A DNA stretch of 64,000 nt from Adiantum capillus-veneris (taxonomy: Eukaryota; Streptophyta; Polypodiopsida; Polypodiales; Pteridaceae): assembly GCA_014529385.2 (NCBI GenBank), contig CM043963.1, positions 80,491,412 to 80,555,411 of the forward strand, written 5' to 3'. This document shows positions 35,001 through 49,872 of this stretch, piece by piece. Under the pieces are notes generated by a model. That model was not told the origin of the DNA. It saw nothing but the letters and a program-made list of their open reading frames with translations, and ran no database searches. How positions within the stretch are numbered: position 1 is the stretch's first letter; every line of letters starts with the position of its first letter. The position numbers were made by a program, and so were the translations under genes.

Positions 35001-37560
35001 TGAATCTTGAGAGAAAACCACTCATGATACTAGCGATAATAGGTTGGACCTAGAATATAAACCGCCCATGTTTCAATAGAGTTAGCTTTGACAAATGCAT
35101 CCTTCTCTCCATGTTTCAATGGAGCCTAGCTTGCACAAGTGGTGGAGCTTTGCTTCTCTCTATGAGAAGAATAAGTTAGCTTGGATAAGTGGTAGACCTT
35201 GGAATCAAACCCCCATATAAAACATATCATGGACATTTCAAGTGGTGAGAAAGAATACCATTTAAAATATACCCTCATAGGTTGGACAAGTGGTGGACCT
35301 TAACACCCAGATCTTCTTAATATAATGACATAGAGTGGAAAAGTGGTGAATCTTAAGACCAAACCACTCATGCTACTAGGGATAATAGCTTGGACAAGTG
35401 GTTGACCTTGACTTTAAACCCCACATGTAAAAAGTATCGTGGGTTTAAGGTATTTCAGTGGATCCTAGCATCCTGGAGACACAGTGCAACTTGCTTCTTT
35501 TCATGTTTCAATAAAGCCTATCTTCAACAAATGGTGGATCATCCTTCTCTCCATGTTTCAATGGAGCCTATCTTGGACAAGTGGTGGACCTTTGCTTCTC
35601 TCTATGTTTTCATCGTGTTAGCTTGGTTAAGTGGTGGACCTTGGAACCAAACCCCCATGTAAAACATATCATGGCCATTCCAAGTTGTGAGAAAGAATAC
35701 CCTTTAAGATATAGCCTTATAGGTTAGACAAGTGGTCAACCTTAAAACCCAGATCTTCTTAATATAATAATTGAGTGGAAAACTGATGAATCTTGAGACC
35801 AAACCACTCATGGTACTAAGGATAATAGGTTGAACAAGTGGTGGACCTTGAATGTAAACTCCCGATGTACGAAATATCATGGGTTTAAGGTATTTCAATG
35901 GAGCCTACCCTCTTGGAGACATGGTGTAACTTGCTTCTCTTCATGTTTCAATGGAGCCTATCTTGGAAAAATGGTGGAGCATCCTTCTCTCCATGTTTCA
36001 ATGGATCCTAGCTTTGGACAAGTGGTGGACCTTTGCTTCTCTCTAAGTTTCAATAGAGTTAGCTTGGACAAGTGGTGGACCTTGGAACCAAACCCCCATG
36101 TAAAACCTATCATGGTCACTCCAAGTGGCAAGAAAGAATACCTTTTAAGCTATACCCTTATAGGTTGGACAAGTGGTCGACCTTAACACCTAGATCTTCT
36201 TAATATAATGATATAGAGTGGAAAAGTGGTGAATCTTGAGACCAAACCACTCATGCTACTAGGGATAGTAACTTGGACAAGTGGTTGAACTTGAATTTAA
36301 ACCCCACATGAACAAAATATCGTGGGTTTAAGGTATTTCAATGGATCCTAGCATCTTGGAGACATGGTGCAGCTTGCTTCTCTTCATGTTTCAATGAAGC
36401 CTATCTTTCACAAATGGTGGATCATCCTTCTCTCCATGTTTCAATGGAGCCTAGCTTGGACAAGTGGTGGACCTTTGCTTATCTCTATGTTTCCATACAG
36501 TTAGCTTGGACAAGTGGTGGACCTTGGAACCAAACCCCCATGTAAAACATATCATGGTCATTCCAAGTGGTGAGAAAGAATACCCTTTAAGATATAGCCT
36601 TATAGGTTGGACATGTGGTCGACCTTAAAACCCAGATCTTATTAATATAATGACATAGAATGGAAAAGTGGTGAATCTTGAGACCAAACCACTCATGCTA
36701 GTAAAGATAATAGGTTGGACAAGTGGTGGACCTTGAATGTAAACCCGCCATGTACGAAATATTATGGGTTTAAGGTATTTCAACAGAGCCTAGCATTTTG
36801 GAGACGTGGTGCAGCTTGCTTCTCTTCACGTTTCAATGGAGCCTATCTTGGACAAATGGTGGAGCATCCTTCTCTCCATGTTTCAATGGACCCTAGCTTA
36901 GACAAGTGGTGGACTTTTGCTTATTGCTATGCATGTGTCAATAGAGTTAGCTTCGACAAGTGGTGTACCTTGGAACCAAACCCCCATGTATAACCTATCA
37001 TGGTCACTCCAAGTGGCGAGAAAGAATACCCTTTAAGATATAGCCTTATAGGTTGGACAAGTGGTGGACCTTAACACCGAGATCTTCTTAATATAATGAC
37101 ATAGAGTGGAAAAGTGGTGAATGTTGAGACCAAACCACTCATGCTACTAGAAATAATAGGTTGGACAAGTGGTGGACCTTGAATTTAAATCCCACATATA
37201 CAAAATATCGTGGGTTTAAGGTATTTCATTGGAGCCTAGCATCTAGGAGACATGGTGTAGCTTGCTTCTCATCATGTTTCAATGGAGCCTATTTTGGACA
37301 AATGGTGGAGCATGCTTCTTTCCATGTTTCAATGGACCCTAGATTGGACAAGTGTTGGACCTTTGCTTATCTCTATGTTTCAATAGAGTTAGCCTATATT
37401 AGACAATTAGTAGACCTCGAATCTCTCCATGTTGTCTAGATCTGAGCTTGGACAAGTGGTGGACCTTGCTTCTCTCTTCCCTAAGTTTACTAGCTTAAAA
37501 ACTCACTATGTATACTTGCTTAGATCTAGCTTGAACAAGTGGTGGACCTTGTATTCACAC
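32100..37560 (+). repeat. Array C, about 440-bp higher-order repeat
   Basis: About twelve composite units, each opening with GGTTGGACAAGTGGTGGACC and TTGAATGTAAACC. Starts are near 32436, 32877, 33319, 33709, 34157, 34600, 35039 (shortened), 35385, 35826, 36268, 36709 and 37158. Each unit contains five to seven smaller AAGTGGTGG monomers with their own spacers (TTCAATGGAGCCTA, CTTCTCTCCATG). Open frames of 60-118 codons inside it repeat with the unit and are not genes. It ends about 60 bp before the gene at 37625. Confidence 0.95.
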
Positions 37561-37624
37561 AAACTTAATCAATTACAAAGAACTATATGTTAAAATAACA
37601 TTTTTTTGTTTTGTTTTAGGAAAG

Positions 37625-40322
37625 ATGGCTCCAAAAAAACAGGTTGCAAGGGTTGCTGTCTCAGTTGACTATACTTGCAATGATCTTAGGAAATGGTATT
37701 TGGACATACATGGTATAGAGGGTGCACAATTTCAGAAGGTGCATCTATATATTGCCAAAAAGGAGAATGACAACTTGTTTAAAGATGTTGGACATGTTGT
37801 GGAAGCATCTGTCTCTGTAGTTGATAGTCATCTGGAGGTGGAATGCATTAAAATTCTAGTTCCAATGAATCTAGAATTTCAACTATCTCTAGGAGCATAT
37901 GCATTGGAACGCATGTCTAGAAACAAAGAAGAGACAAATTTTTGTTGACGATAGAAGTTTGCAGAATAAAATCCAAATATCACAGCAGATCAACTTCAAA
38001 TCTCCATCATTGCCACACTACAACGAAAAAAGGTGAAAGATTCACGACCACCATCCACAAAGAAGCAAGCAAAAGTGCAAAAAGTAGCAGCTAAGCGAAG
38101 TAGTTCCATTTTGGATGAAGACAAGGCATCTTTGGCATCCTCATCAACAGAGGGTTCAATGTCAAAGATGAGAATTGTGGATCCAGATGTTTTACTAAGC
38201 TGAGGCCATGAAAGGACAAGAAAAAGATACAGGTGGAATGAATAAGTACAAAAACTATTTTCCTTTCCAATATAGGGAATTTGATATCCCTATTCAAAAT
38301 TGTTGGCTTGATCCTGATCACTATAATGCACGTATTATGGATAAAAAACACGCTGAAAGTGTGTTATTTGGATTTTCACGGAGTACAACCAAGCTTGCAG
38401 CATGTGCATATTTGATGCCTGTTCGAAATGCAAAGTCAAAGAAGGGGACTCCTTTGGCAATAGAAGAGGTAGAAGAGCAAAAATTAAAGATTATCATTAT
38501 TGGATTCTTGATGGGCATCATTCAATCTATGGTGCAAAAGTTTTGCTTCACAATGAACAAAACAACAAAGAGATATTTGAAAGACTGATTAGCGTGTATA
38601 AATTTAGAAAGGCTTGCATTGTTGTGAATGCTCCTCCATTTGTTGCAACTACTATATCTACCATTGCAAATGAGGAGGCTCAGGCATTGTATGTCAAGCA
38701 ACCTTACAACCAAATATTGAGACATTTATGGAGTCAATGGATCTTCTCAGGACGATCACCAAAGGCAGCAAGTGGAATTGCAAAGGGATATGCATATCGT
38801 GCCAGATGGGATGTAAGTTATGTTATTTGTCTTTTTGATAGTGTTTAATTAACAAATCTTGCTCAATAGTTTAATTATTTCTCTATTTCTTTTTAGGCTT
38901 TTCTTCGATTGGCAAGAATGAGTGCAGCAGCAAGTTGGATTGCTAAACAGGCACACATGGTCACGTACTCTGATTCAATTTATGATTGCTGGATAGAAAT
39001 CATTGAAAGGCTAGAAGAGGAGAATAAGAAACCCCCAACAACTGTATTTAGATACCTTTGTGGCCTTGAGAAATCAGAGGTAAAGACTATTCAAGAAGAG
39101 ATTAGAGATGAGAAGATTTTACTGTCAAAGAGTGCAAAGGATGGTGATGCAACTGACATGTATGATCGAATCAAGCAGTTGAAGCAAGACAAATTGATTC
39201 AAGATGCACTTCTTGAAGGCTTCAACAATTTGAATGAGTCTTCACCATGTAAAGACTGGGAGGAGGTGGTCAAAATGTATAACATCAATGATGTTGTTTA
39301 TAAAACACTTTTAATGCTATGCGAGGAATGGCTCAGATCTAGTTTGAAGCGTGGAACAAAGAAAATGGCTTTTCTAGATGGAGCAATAAAATACATGCAA
39401 TGGGAGATTCACCTTCAAAAGGAGAAAATTGAGCCTAGAGATTTGCCATGGTCAATCTATGTGGTGAGCCTACAAATGGAAGGCAATCTCTACTTGATGC
39501 GCCACTTCAATAATAAAGTGCCTATTGGCTTATGTGTTTTAGATATGACAAAAAACGTTGGAGGCAATTTGAAGTGGAGTGAGGAGACATTTAACAATGC
39601 TTTGGATAGGATCTTGGCTATTGCTGGAGGGTCAACAGATCCTGGATTTTTCTTTCTTGCATTTGTGGATTTCACTACACAAAATTGCAATGTGCCTTTC
39701 ACGCCATGGGAGATAATCTGAGCTACCATTGTTGTGGTGCATTGCATCACTTTCCATCAGCTCCTTGCAAAGGAGCAATTCAATTCCTAAAAGTTATTGC
39801 CTTCTTGGGACAAGGCAATGCTTTGAAGACCTGAGAAGAAGATCACAGGAACATCCCATGCCAATTGATTGTTCTCTTCTTCAAGTAGCAGATAACGATA
39901 TGTCAGATTTGCAATATTTGGAGGCCAAAAAAAGATCTTTGGTCAAGCACTACATTCGTACATATTGTTTTGAAGACCGCAAGCTTGTTGATGTTTTTGG
40001 TGATGCCTCCTTGGTTGCACAAGAAGGAATACAACAGAAAAAAGAAGTTATATGCTTAGTTGACAGTGTGGAGGAGGCAAAAAACGTGGAGACCGTGCTG
40101 CTAGCTTTTGTGAAGTCTCATGAAGATATAGAAAAATGGGTTGGACTTCAACAATCCACTTCGCAATCAGATGACACTATGACTATTACAGAGGAGTGTT
40201 CTCCACGAAGAGAAGAAGAAGAAGAACAACAACATCCTCTGTCAATGGAGGAATTTTGGAAATGGAGACAAGTGTGTTTTGAGTTTCTTGTGAATGTTAG
40301 TGTTTCTTGTTTGCTGATTTGA
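37625..40322 (+). pseudogene. ParB-like, possibly methyltransferase-related gene, frameshifted
   Basis: The ATG at 37625 starts MAPKKQVARVAVSVDYT. Frame breaks lie near 37965, 38203, about 38420-38490 and after 39720. An 84-base intron (38813-38896, GTAAGT...TTTTAG) joins in phase. Visible parts: an N-terminal domain with RKWYLDIHGIEGAQFQKVH; a Lys/Ser-rich linker; WILDGHHSIYGAKVLL (about 38500), matching the D-G-H-H-x-x-x-A signature of ParB/Srx-type domains; a long helical region; GLCVLDMTKNVGG and PGFFFLAFVDFTTQNC (39530-39690); and VDVFGDASLVAQEG (about 39985-40025), which recalls the D-x-F-x-G-x-G loop of beta-class DNA methyltransferases. No D-P-P-Y motif is present, so methylation is unsupported. 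It starts right after array C. ParB-like call moderate, methyltransferase speculative. Confidence 0.6.
38813..38896 (+). other. Spliceosomal intron in the ParB-like gene
   Basis: GTAAGT donor after GAT, T-rich 3' end and TTTTAG acceptor before GCTTTTC. Removing it keeps the frame (RWD then AFLRLARM). Its presence shows this copy was not made by reverse transcription. Confidence 0.8.
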
Positions 40323-40419
40323 TACTCTTAATGTTAGATTTTTCTTTATATAGTATTGATTGAGTTTGTATTTTTTATCTCAAGCATTCAAGGTTTGAAT
40401 GTAAATAGTAAATTACTTG

Positions 40420-42160
40420 AGTTTTTGAATGGTGGATCTTTAGACTAAAACTATAACATTTAATACTCACGAAGACTTAATTACTTAAGAGCTTGAACTC
40501 AATAAGTTTTGGACCTTTTATCAATACCCCCTTGATATGATACATTAGATCCTAGCATGGTTAAATGGTGGTGCTTCATAAATTGAACCTAGCTTAGACA
40601 GGTGTTGGAGCCTAAATTTAAACTAACCTTGCTAGAAGGGAGCTTATGTTTGGACTTTGAGAACTAGCATAAGTAATCAATTAGAGCATAGATTAGACAT
40701 GTGGTGGTGGCCTTAGAGACCAAAATCTTAATGAGCTTGGAAAGGTATTTAAGTACTGCAATTTACTTAGTTTTAGTACTCACTAAAGGCATAGCTTGAC
40801 AAAAGATGGACCTTACATGGATCCTAATTTCAAGTGGTGTGGTAGACCTTCCAACCAAGCTCCTATAGCTTGGACATGTGGTGGACCTTGCATGGAGACT
40901 AGTTTAGACAAGTGTGGTACACCTTGTACCCAACACCCATTTGTTACATTAGCTTGGACAAGTGGTGGACCTTGCTTTTATGTTTCAATGGAGCATATTC
41001 TGGACAGGTGGTAGACCTTGTTTCTCTCCATGCTTCAATGGAGAGAAACATTAGCTTGGACAAGTGGTGGACCTTGCTTTTATGTTTTAAAGGAGCATAT
41101 TTTGGACAAATGGTAGACATTGTTTCTCTCCATGCTTCAATGGAACCCACCTTAGACAAGTGAAGTACCTTGAAACCAAACCCCCATAATACAACATATT
41201 AAATAGGTTGGAAAATTGTTGGGATATGAAACCATCCATGATAGAGCATAGTATAGGTGAAAACGTAGTGGTCTTTATATCAATTACCCATGCATAGCTT
41301 GGACAAGTGGTGAACCTTGATTCTCTCTATGTTTCAATGGATCCTACCTTGGACTAGCGATATATCTTACTTATTTCCATGCTTCAATGGATTCTAGCTT
41401 GGATAAGGAGTGGACCTTCAAACAAAACTCCACAGCATAGCATATATTAACAATTCATGGGTTTTATAGAATTTTTCTTGCCTATTTTGGAGAGCTGGTA
41501 GACCTTTCTTCTCCATGATTCAATGGATCTGAGGTTGGACAAGCGGAGATGGAGAAGTGGTCAACCTTAAAATGAAACCTCCCATGCTACAACCCATCAT
41601 AGATCGTATATGTAGTGGACCTTGAAAATCTTTTATGTCCCTAGCTTAGAGAAGCATTGCACCCTTGATTATCTTCATGCATGAAGGCAAGGTTGGACAA
41701 GTGGTGGACCTTCAAACCAAAATCTCTATGCAATAATAGGCAAGTGGTGGAGCTTGTTTTCTCCATGTTCCAATGGAGCCTAGCTTAGACAAACAATGGA
41801 GCTTGCTTCTCTCCATGTTTCAATGGATCCTAGCTTAGAAATGTGGTGGAGCTTTGCTTCTCTCCATGTTCCAATGGACCATAGCTTAGACAAGTGGTGG
41901 ACCAAAAACACCCCCCGTATACAACATATTATGGGGTTTTCATGTTTCAATGGCACCTAGCTTGGACAAATGGTAGAGCTTGCTTCTCTTCATGTTTCAA
42001 TGGATCCAATCTTAGCCAAGTGGTGGACCTTGAAACAAGAACCCCCCCAATGTACAACGTATCATGGGTTTTGAAAGCACTCGGAGAAAATAATAGCTTT
42101 GGTAAGTGGTGGACCTTGCTTCTCTCCATGCTTCAATGGAGCCGAGGTTGGAGGTAAATT
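40420..42160 (+). repeat. AAGTGGTGGACC tandem array D
   Basis: Degenerate units around AGCTTGGACAAGTGGTGGACC with TTCTCTCCATG and TTTCAATGGA spacers, like the monomers in array C but without a regular long period. A local duplication lies at about 40955-41150. It follows the 3' end of the ParB-like relic, which therefore sits inside array DNA on both sides. Confidence 0.88.
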
Positions 42161-42370
42161 GACAGGTCTAGCTACTGCCCGAGTGGGATCAATAGAACAG
42201 ATAGTGAACAAGGGTGGCTAAATTGAACACTCATGATATTTTGATCTTTGAAGCCACTGGTGGAGGTAAATCGACAAGCCTAGTCTAAAAGCTTCCCAAG
42301 TGGGACCAGTGGCAGCTTGGTGAACAGATAGTGGACAAGGGTGGCTAAATTGAATCCACTCATGATATGC
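42150..42370. repeat. Two-copy tandem duplication (about 113 bp)
   Basis: GGAGGTAAATYGACARGYCTAG opens each copy (about 42150 and 42263). Both contain GAACAGATAGTGRACAAGG and a CTCATGATAT end. Confidence 0.8.
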
Positions 42371-42378
42371 TAGGCTCT

Positions 42379-42387
<9 letters not shown>

Positions 42388-42465
<78 letters not shown>

Positions 42466-42473
42466 CTCTCTTT
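42388..42473. repeat. (CT)n microsatellite
   Basis: Nearly pure CT over about 85 bases, with three or four interruptions. Confidence 0.95.
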
Positions 42474-42534
42474 CTCTCTATGCCAAGTTCTTACCTAGAC
42501 TCTTGTCCAATACGTCCAAATGCTAGGGTGTTCT

Positions 42535-43560
42535 TCCTTTACCCTGGAACAAGCTGTATCACAAGCATCAATATACACCTCCTAGGTCTTCTTATGAAGG
42601 TAGAGAAACTCCATGGATAGGTAAGATGTAGCATGAGCTTTAGTAGATGTTAGGAAATAAGACGTAGCTAAATAGATAATTGAGTAGATTACTTAATGGA
42701 GAGAGACAGATTTATTTACACGAGATTATAGAGTAGAGAGAGAGAGTACACACGATATACGTGGTTCACCCAATGTGGGCTACGTCCACGGGAAAGAAGC
42801 CACTCAATGGCTTTAGTACTTCAAAACAAGAAGTAGTTTACAAAGGGATTATACCCTTAATGGAGCTCCCGCCTTGCTTCACTCTCACCACCTCACACTC
42901 ACCTTGTTGCATCAACTTCACACTATGAAATGTGTGTAGAAATGGCCTCCTTTTATAGGCCAAAAGGGCTGCCCTCTCTAATGAGAGACAGCCATGTGTA
43001 GCCGCCCTTGTGCGAATAAGTCCAAATTGGACCCTCCAATCCGCCCATGTGTGGCCGCCCTTGAGAAGACAAGTCCGCTTTTGAATTCGGCCACCGGCCA
43101 CCGGCCACCGGCTATTGACTTCCGACCACCGGCCATTGACTTTCGACCACCGGCCATTGACTACTGGCCACCGGCCAACCGACCGGTTGTTTTCCGACCA
43201 CTTTCCGGCCGCCGTCCGGCCATAATATTCCGGCGAAAAAAAAAGTATCGGGGGCCTCCGCCCCCGAGGCCTTTAAAGTTGCCCCTGATTCTTGTCCGTG
43301 AAAATTTTGGTTTCCGGTGAGTGATTTTCCTTCACGCACGATGGCTTCTCCTCATAATGGGGGCCTTACAAATGTGTGCTTTTACCACAGAAAACTACAA
43401 GGGTAAATCAGGCTCCATACTTAATAGTATATGCCTCCTAGGTCTTGTTATGAAGCTAGAGACACTCTACTAATAGGGAACCTGTACCATGAGCTTTAAT
43501 ATACGCCTTCTAGGTCTTCTTATGAAGCTAGAGACACTCCAGCAAGATCTTCTTAACCTT
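42535..43560. repeat. Short tandem repeat interrupted by a solo LTR
   Basis: Units with ATATACGCCTTCTAGGTC and TTATGAAGCTAGAGACACTC occur near 42570, 43425 and 43500, with TGAGCTTTAGTA between them. The solo LTR at 42648 splits the first spacer. Confidence 0.7.
42648..43424 (-). mobile_element. Solo LTR 2, same family as 17097-17874
   Basis: It starts TGTTAGGAAATAAG and aligns end to end with solo LTR 1 at high identity, including the minus-strand TATA box (CCTATAAAAGGAGG). It differs by a shorter GA tract, fewer CCGGCCAC repeats, and a GC-rich insertion near 43240-43275 with a TCGGGGGC/GCCCCCGA stem. TAGTA lies within 2 bases of the left end and directly at the right end, probably the target-site duplication. 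The last CA of the LTR appears lost. Confidence 0.88.
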
Positions 43561-43759
43561 GAATCAATTGCCTCTCTCTCTCTCTCTCTCAATAAAACCA
43601 AGAAACAATGAATAAATGTCATATTTGAAGCGTACAAACAATTAAACCACCATTGCTCTATATAAGGGTGGATTATAACAATGAGAAGAATGGTGCTACT
43701 TCAAAGCAACATTGAAGTTTGAATTTAGCATCGTTTAACTTTTACACCTATCATAAGCA

Positions 43760-44205
43760 CTACTTTGAGAACATCCTGGTCACCAATTTCTTGTAATTCA
43801 CAAGTCCATTGCCATCAACATCTACTCTCACAGTATTTTTTCAACCTCTTCATTTGTCAACTTCTCTCCTAGATTTGTCATCACATGGAAAACATCTACA
43901 ATAGAATTAAACCTATTTTGATCCTTATCAAAAACCTTGAATGCTTCTTTCAAATCCTCCTTAGAGTCACTGTACTTCATCTTGTGAGCCATCAAATTCA
44001 ATCTCTCAAGAATATTGATCGTTTCATTGCAATGTGCATCCACTTTATTGATCATCTCCTGGAGCTCCACTGATTCTTGTCCAAGTGAGCGCATGACAAT
44101 ACCGAGCTCTCTGGTGGTGATATTTCCATCACTGTCTTTGTCAAAGAGATGAAAGAAAGAATGGGGAGCCATAAGAATAAGGATGATGAAGAATGACGAG
44201 TGCAT
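43760..44205 (-). pseudogene. Calmodulin pseudogene, intronless
   Basis: Minus-strand translation follows calmodulin nearly end to end: [21 protein letters not shown] (EF-hand 1, loop residues intact), a ruined EF-hand 2, [37 protein letters not shown], and, after a one-base frameshift near 43835, VDVDGNGLVNYKKLVTRMF with a stop at the normal calmodulin end. EF-hands 2-4 have lost key ligands. The homology is uninterrupted across the first EF-hand, where plant calmodulin genes usually carry an intron, so it may be a processed copy. The N-terminal 10 or so codons no longer match. Confidence 0.88.
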
Positions 44206-44259
44206 CTCCCTCCGAGATTAAAAAGGTGGGGATCCGTGACCTCTCTCTCTCTCTCTCTC

Positions 44260-44849
44260 CAAACTCCTATAAAAGAAACCATTGTATAAGCACATAATCT
44301 ATGAATTTCTCATCCAATATTCACAATATATTGCACTATCTCATGTTTCAACCATAGATTGTTATATTTTGTTTCTATATGTGAATAGAAGGCTAGCCAT
44401 TAAAAGCCACACATCCGACAAGATATCATGTGGAATAGTCATCTTGAGCTCTAGTTTTTTAATTTAGCTAGTTGACTTGAGTGGGGTAATTAGCATTTAT
44501 GCCAGAAATGCTTACTTTGTGCATGTTTGGGAGCTTGGAAATCACCAAAATGAACATACCAATTGTGTTAAAAACAAGCCAAGGTTGGTGTAATCGGTTG
44601 TATGGCATGCAATGAAGTACAAAACAATAGGGACAAACATCAAGAATTTATTGTGGCATGTTTTCTACCTACCATGGTCCATCTGCTTATTATATATTCC
44701 TTGATCTTCTACAAAAGGAGTTCTGTTCCTCCAGTGAAAGGACCGATATGTAATAGAAAAGTGGGAGAGGTTAACAATGGACCATGCATGATCAACAAAA
44801 CAACCAATGTAGTAGTTTTTATCATCCATAGTAGTTTTTACAATAACAT
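44260..44849. other. No gene seen
   Basis: AT-rich spacer between the calmodulin pseudogene and an LTR. A short CT run lies at 44239-44260. Confidence 0.5.
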
Positions 44850-45133
<284 letters not shown>

Positions 45134-45319
45134 TGTGAAGGGAAATACTTTTAACAAAACAAATTCACTTTAGTAGAACTCATGTAGCTTTATCTTCTCC
45201 TTTTTGTACGTCTTTGTTTTGGATCATTTGTAATTCTTTTGTGCAACTGCCACTCCTTTTAATCACAACTTTTTCCCAAGCTTGTGTACCTATTAAGAAG
45301 CAATATGAAAGCTTCGTTT

Positions 45320-48217
<2,898 letters not shown>

Positions 48218-48809
48218 TCTTGCCAATAAGAACCAATAATGTGAGACCAACAATGCCGCTTTGAGCAGTGAAGAATGCGGTCAAAGTGGATGATAGAACA
48301 CTTGGTAAAATCATAGCATTTTGTGAATCAATAAAACAAAGGCTTGTTGTAGTAGCCTCATCGAGTAGACGTTGCCACTCATCTAAAATGTGGGTATGCT
48401 ACCGCCTTCATTAAGAAAGTTTTACTAGTTTTAGCGATGGGCGGTAACTTGCGAAGCAATGTCCTTGTGAGCGTATAGCATTTTTAAATGCTCCTAGATT
48501 GCATCAGCAGTGGGAAATCATTGCACTAATTGAATTTGTGTATCATCTATACAAAGCATGATTGTGGACATGGCTTTATTATCTATTTTTTTCCACACAT
48601 CAATTCCAACCTCATTAGTATCAGGAGTATGTGGGGTAGCACCTACATGAATTATAGGAGCAGGGCATGAAGTGGTGCCATTTACCACATCTCAAAGTTC
48701 TTCATGAATGAGAAAAATTGCATGCTTATCACCCAAGATCGATAATGAAGTTCAATCATTGTCTTTCATTGTAGGCCCTTGTGCCCAATAGCTCATGAAA
48801 TTGAGTGAA

Positions 48810-48830
<21 letters not shown>
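48218..48830 (-). pseudogene. Second copy of the gag segment
   Basis: A direct duplicate of 45680-46290, starting at the shared words CCAATAAGAACCAATAATGTGAGACC and ending at a GA tract as the first copy does. Identity is roughly 90 percent by eye. It abuts the truncated LTR stub at 48217 without an LTR terminus, so the junction is a recombination product. Confidence 0.8.
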
Positions 48831-48852
<22 letters not shown>

Positions 48853-49012
48853 CATGTCCATTTCCCCATGTTAGGCAATGGAGATCACAATTGAGGATCT
48901 GATTGCTTGTGGAGAGAGAGAGAGAGAGAGAGAGAGAGCATGTCTATTTCTCCATGTTAGGCAATGGAGATCACAATTGAGGATTTGATTGCTTGTGGAG
49001 GGAGAGAGAGAC
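48809..49012. repeat. GA tracts within an 87-bp tandem duplication
   Basis: GCATGTCCATTTCC at 48852 and GCATGTCTATTTCT at 48939 open two near-identical units, with GA microsatellites before, between and after them (48809-48849, 48912-48938, about 49000-49010). Confidence 0.85.
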
Positions 49013-49342
49013 AGAATTAAGGGATGTTTGAGGTCTCTTTTTTCCTTTTTACCACTTGGAGAGAGAGAGTGATCTAAGCCAATGAGGGGAGGGATTTTTT
49101 TACGGAATCTTCTTTTTGGAAATCACATTTGAATTTATAAAATGAATTTTCTTTGATCCACAATCTGAGGTATCTCTCAAATACATGTGCCTTTTACCTC
49201 AAAAGGTCTCATTCACCGAAGATTTTTTGAATCTTCTCAGGGTCGTTTTTTCTCTCCTTTTCCCACCCTTATTTTTCCCACCTCCTCTTCCTGATGTCTC
49301 CACTTCACTCTCAGTTTCTCTGCATCCTATTCTCCTTAAGCA

Positions 49343-49652
49343 ATGGAGTCCACCCGATCCAAACAACCTAGCACATCCATTGAGTCTATCACCACTTATG
49401 CCACATTAAATGAGCACACGAATGGATCCCAATATCTATAACAAGGGTAGTTGGTTTATAATTCAATAGATCAGGAGAAGAAAATACTCGTCCAAGAACC
49501 CATTCTTGTCATGCTAGAAAGGGAGAGTAAAAGACTTCTGACTTGCTGAAGTCAAGAAGACAGTGGAAGCGGTTTGGGTCCAGCATGTTACATCCAAAAG
49601 GAGCTTCACCTACAATCCAAAAGGTCAAATCTTCCTCTACACAGAGCTAATT
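49343..49652 (+). pseudogene. Coding-like exon fragment, unknown
   Basis: A short frame from ATG 49343 ends at 49438. Further on, 49542-49652 reads LAEVKKTVEAVWVQHVTSKR onward and ends ATT with a GTAAGT donor at 49653. It looks like a partial exon of a host gene, but no family is recognised, and stops separate the pieces. Confidence 0.3.
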
Positions 49653-49872
49653 GTAAGTGTCCCACAATTCTCTTCTTGTTGTTCATATGTACACAATATA
49701 GTGTTATAATTTTTGTTTGTGGTTGTCTACTATGCTCATTACAAACCTCTATCCATCAAGCATAGAGAAATGGCAACCAATGTAGTGTAAAATAGATATT
49801 TTAGATATCTGGCATGGATGCATTGGTGAAGAAATTTACAAAGGGAGAACACATAGTTATTTGGCATAAAAA

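Noticed and set aside
32438-37439. Plus-strand ORFs of 90-118 codons (starting M-x-K-W-W-T-L) in array C
   Set aside because: They recur with the 440-bp unit and change length from unit to unit. They reflect the repeat, not genes.
16920-42160. CRISPR array reading of the AAGTGGTGG repeats
   Set aside because: Spacers are themselves repeated and degenerate, units are long and variable, and the DNA is plant nuclear.
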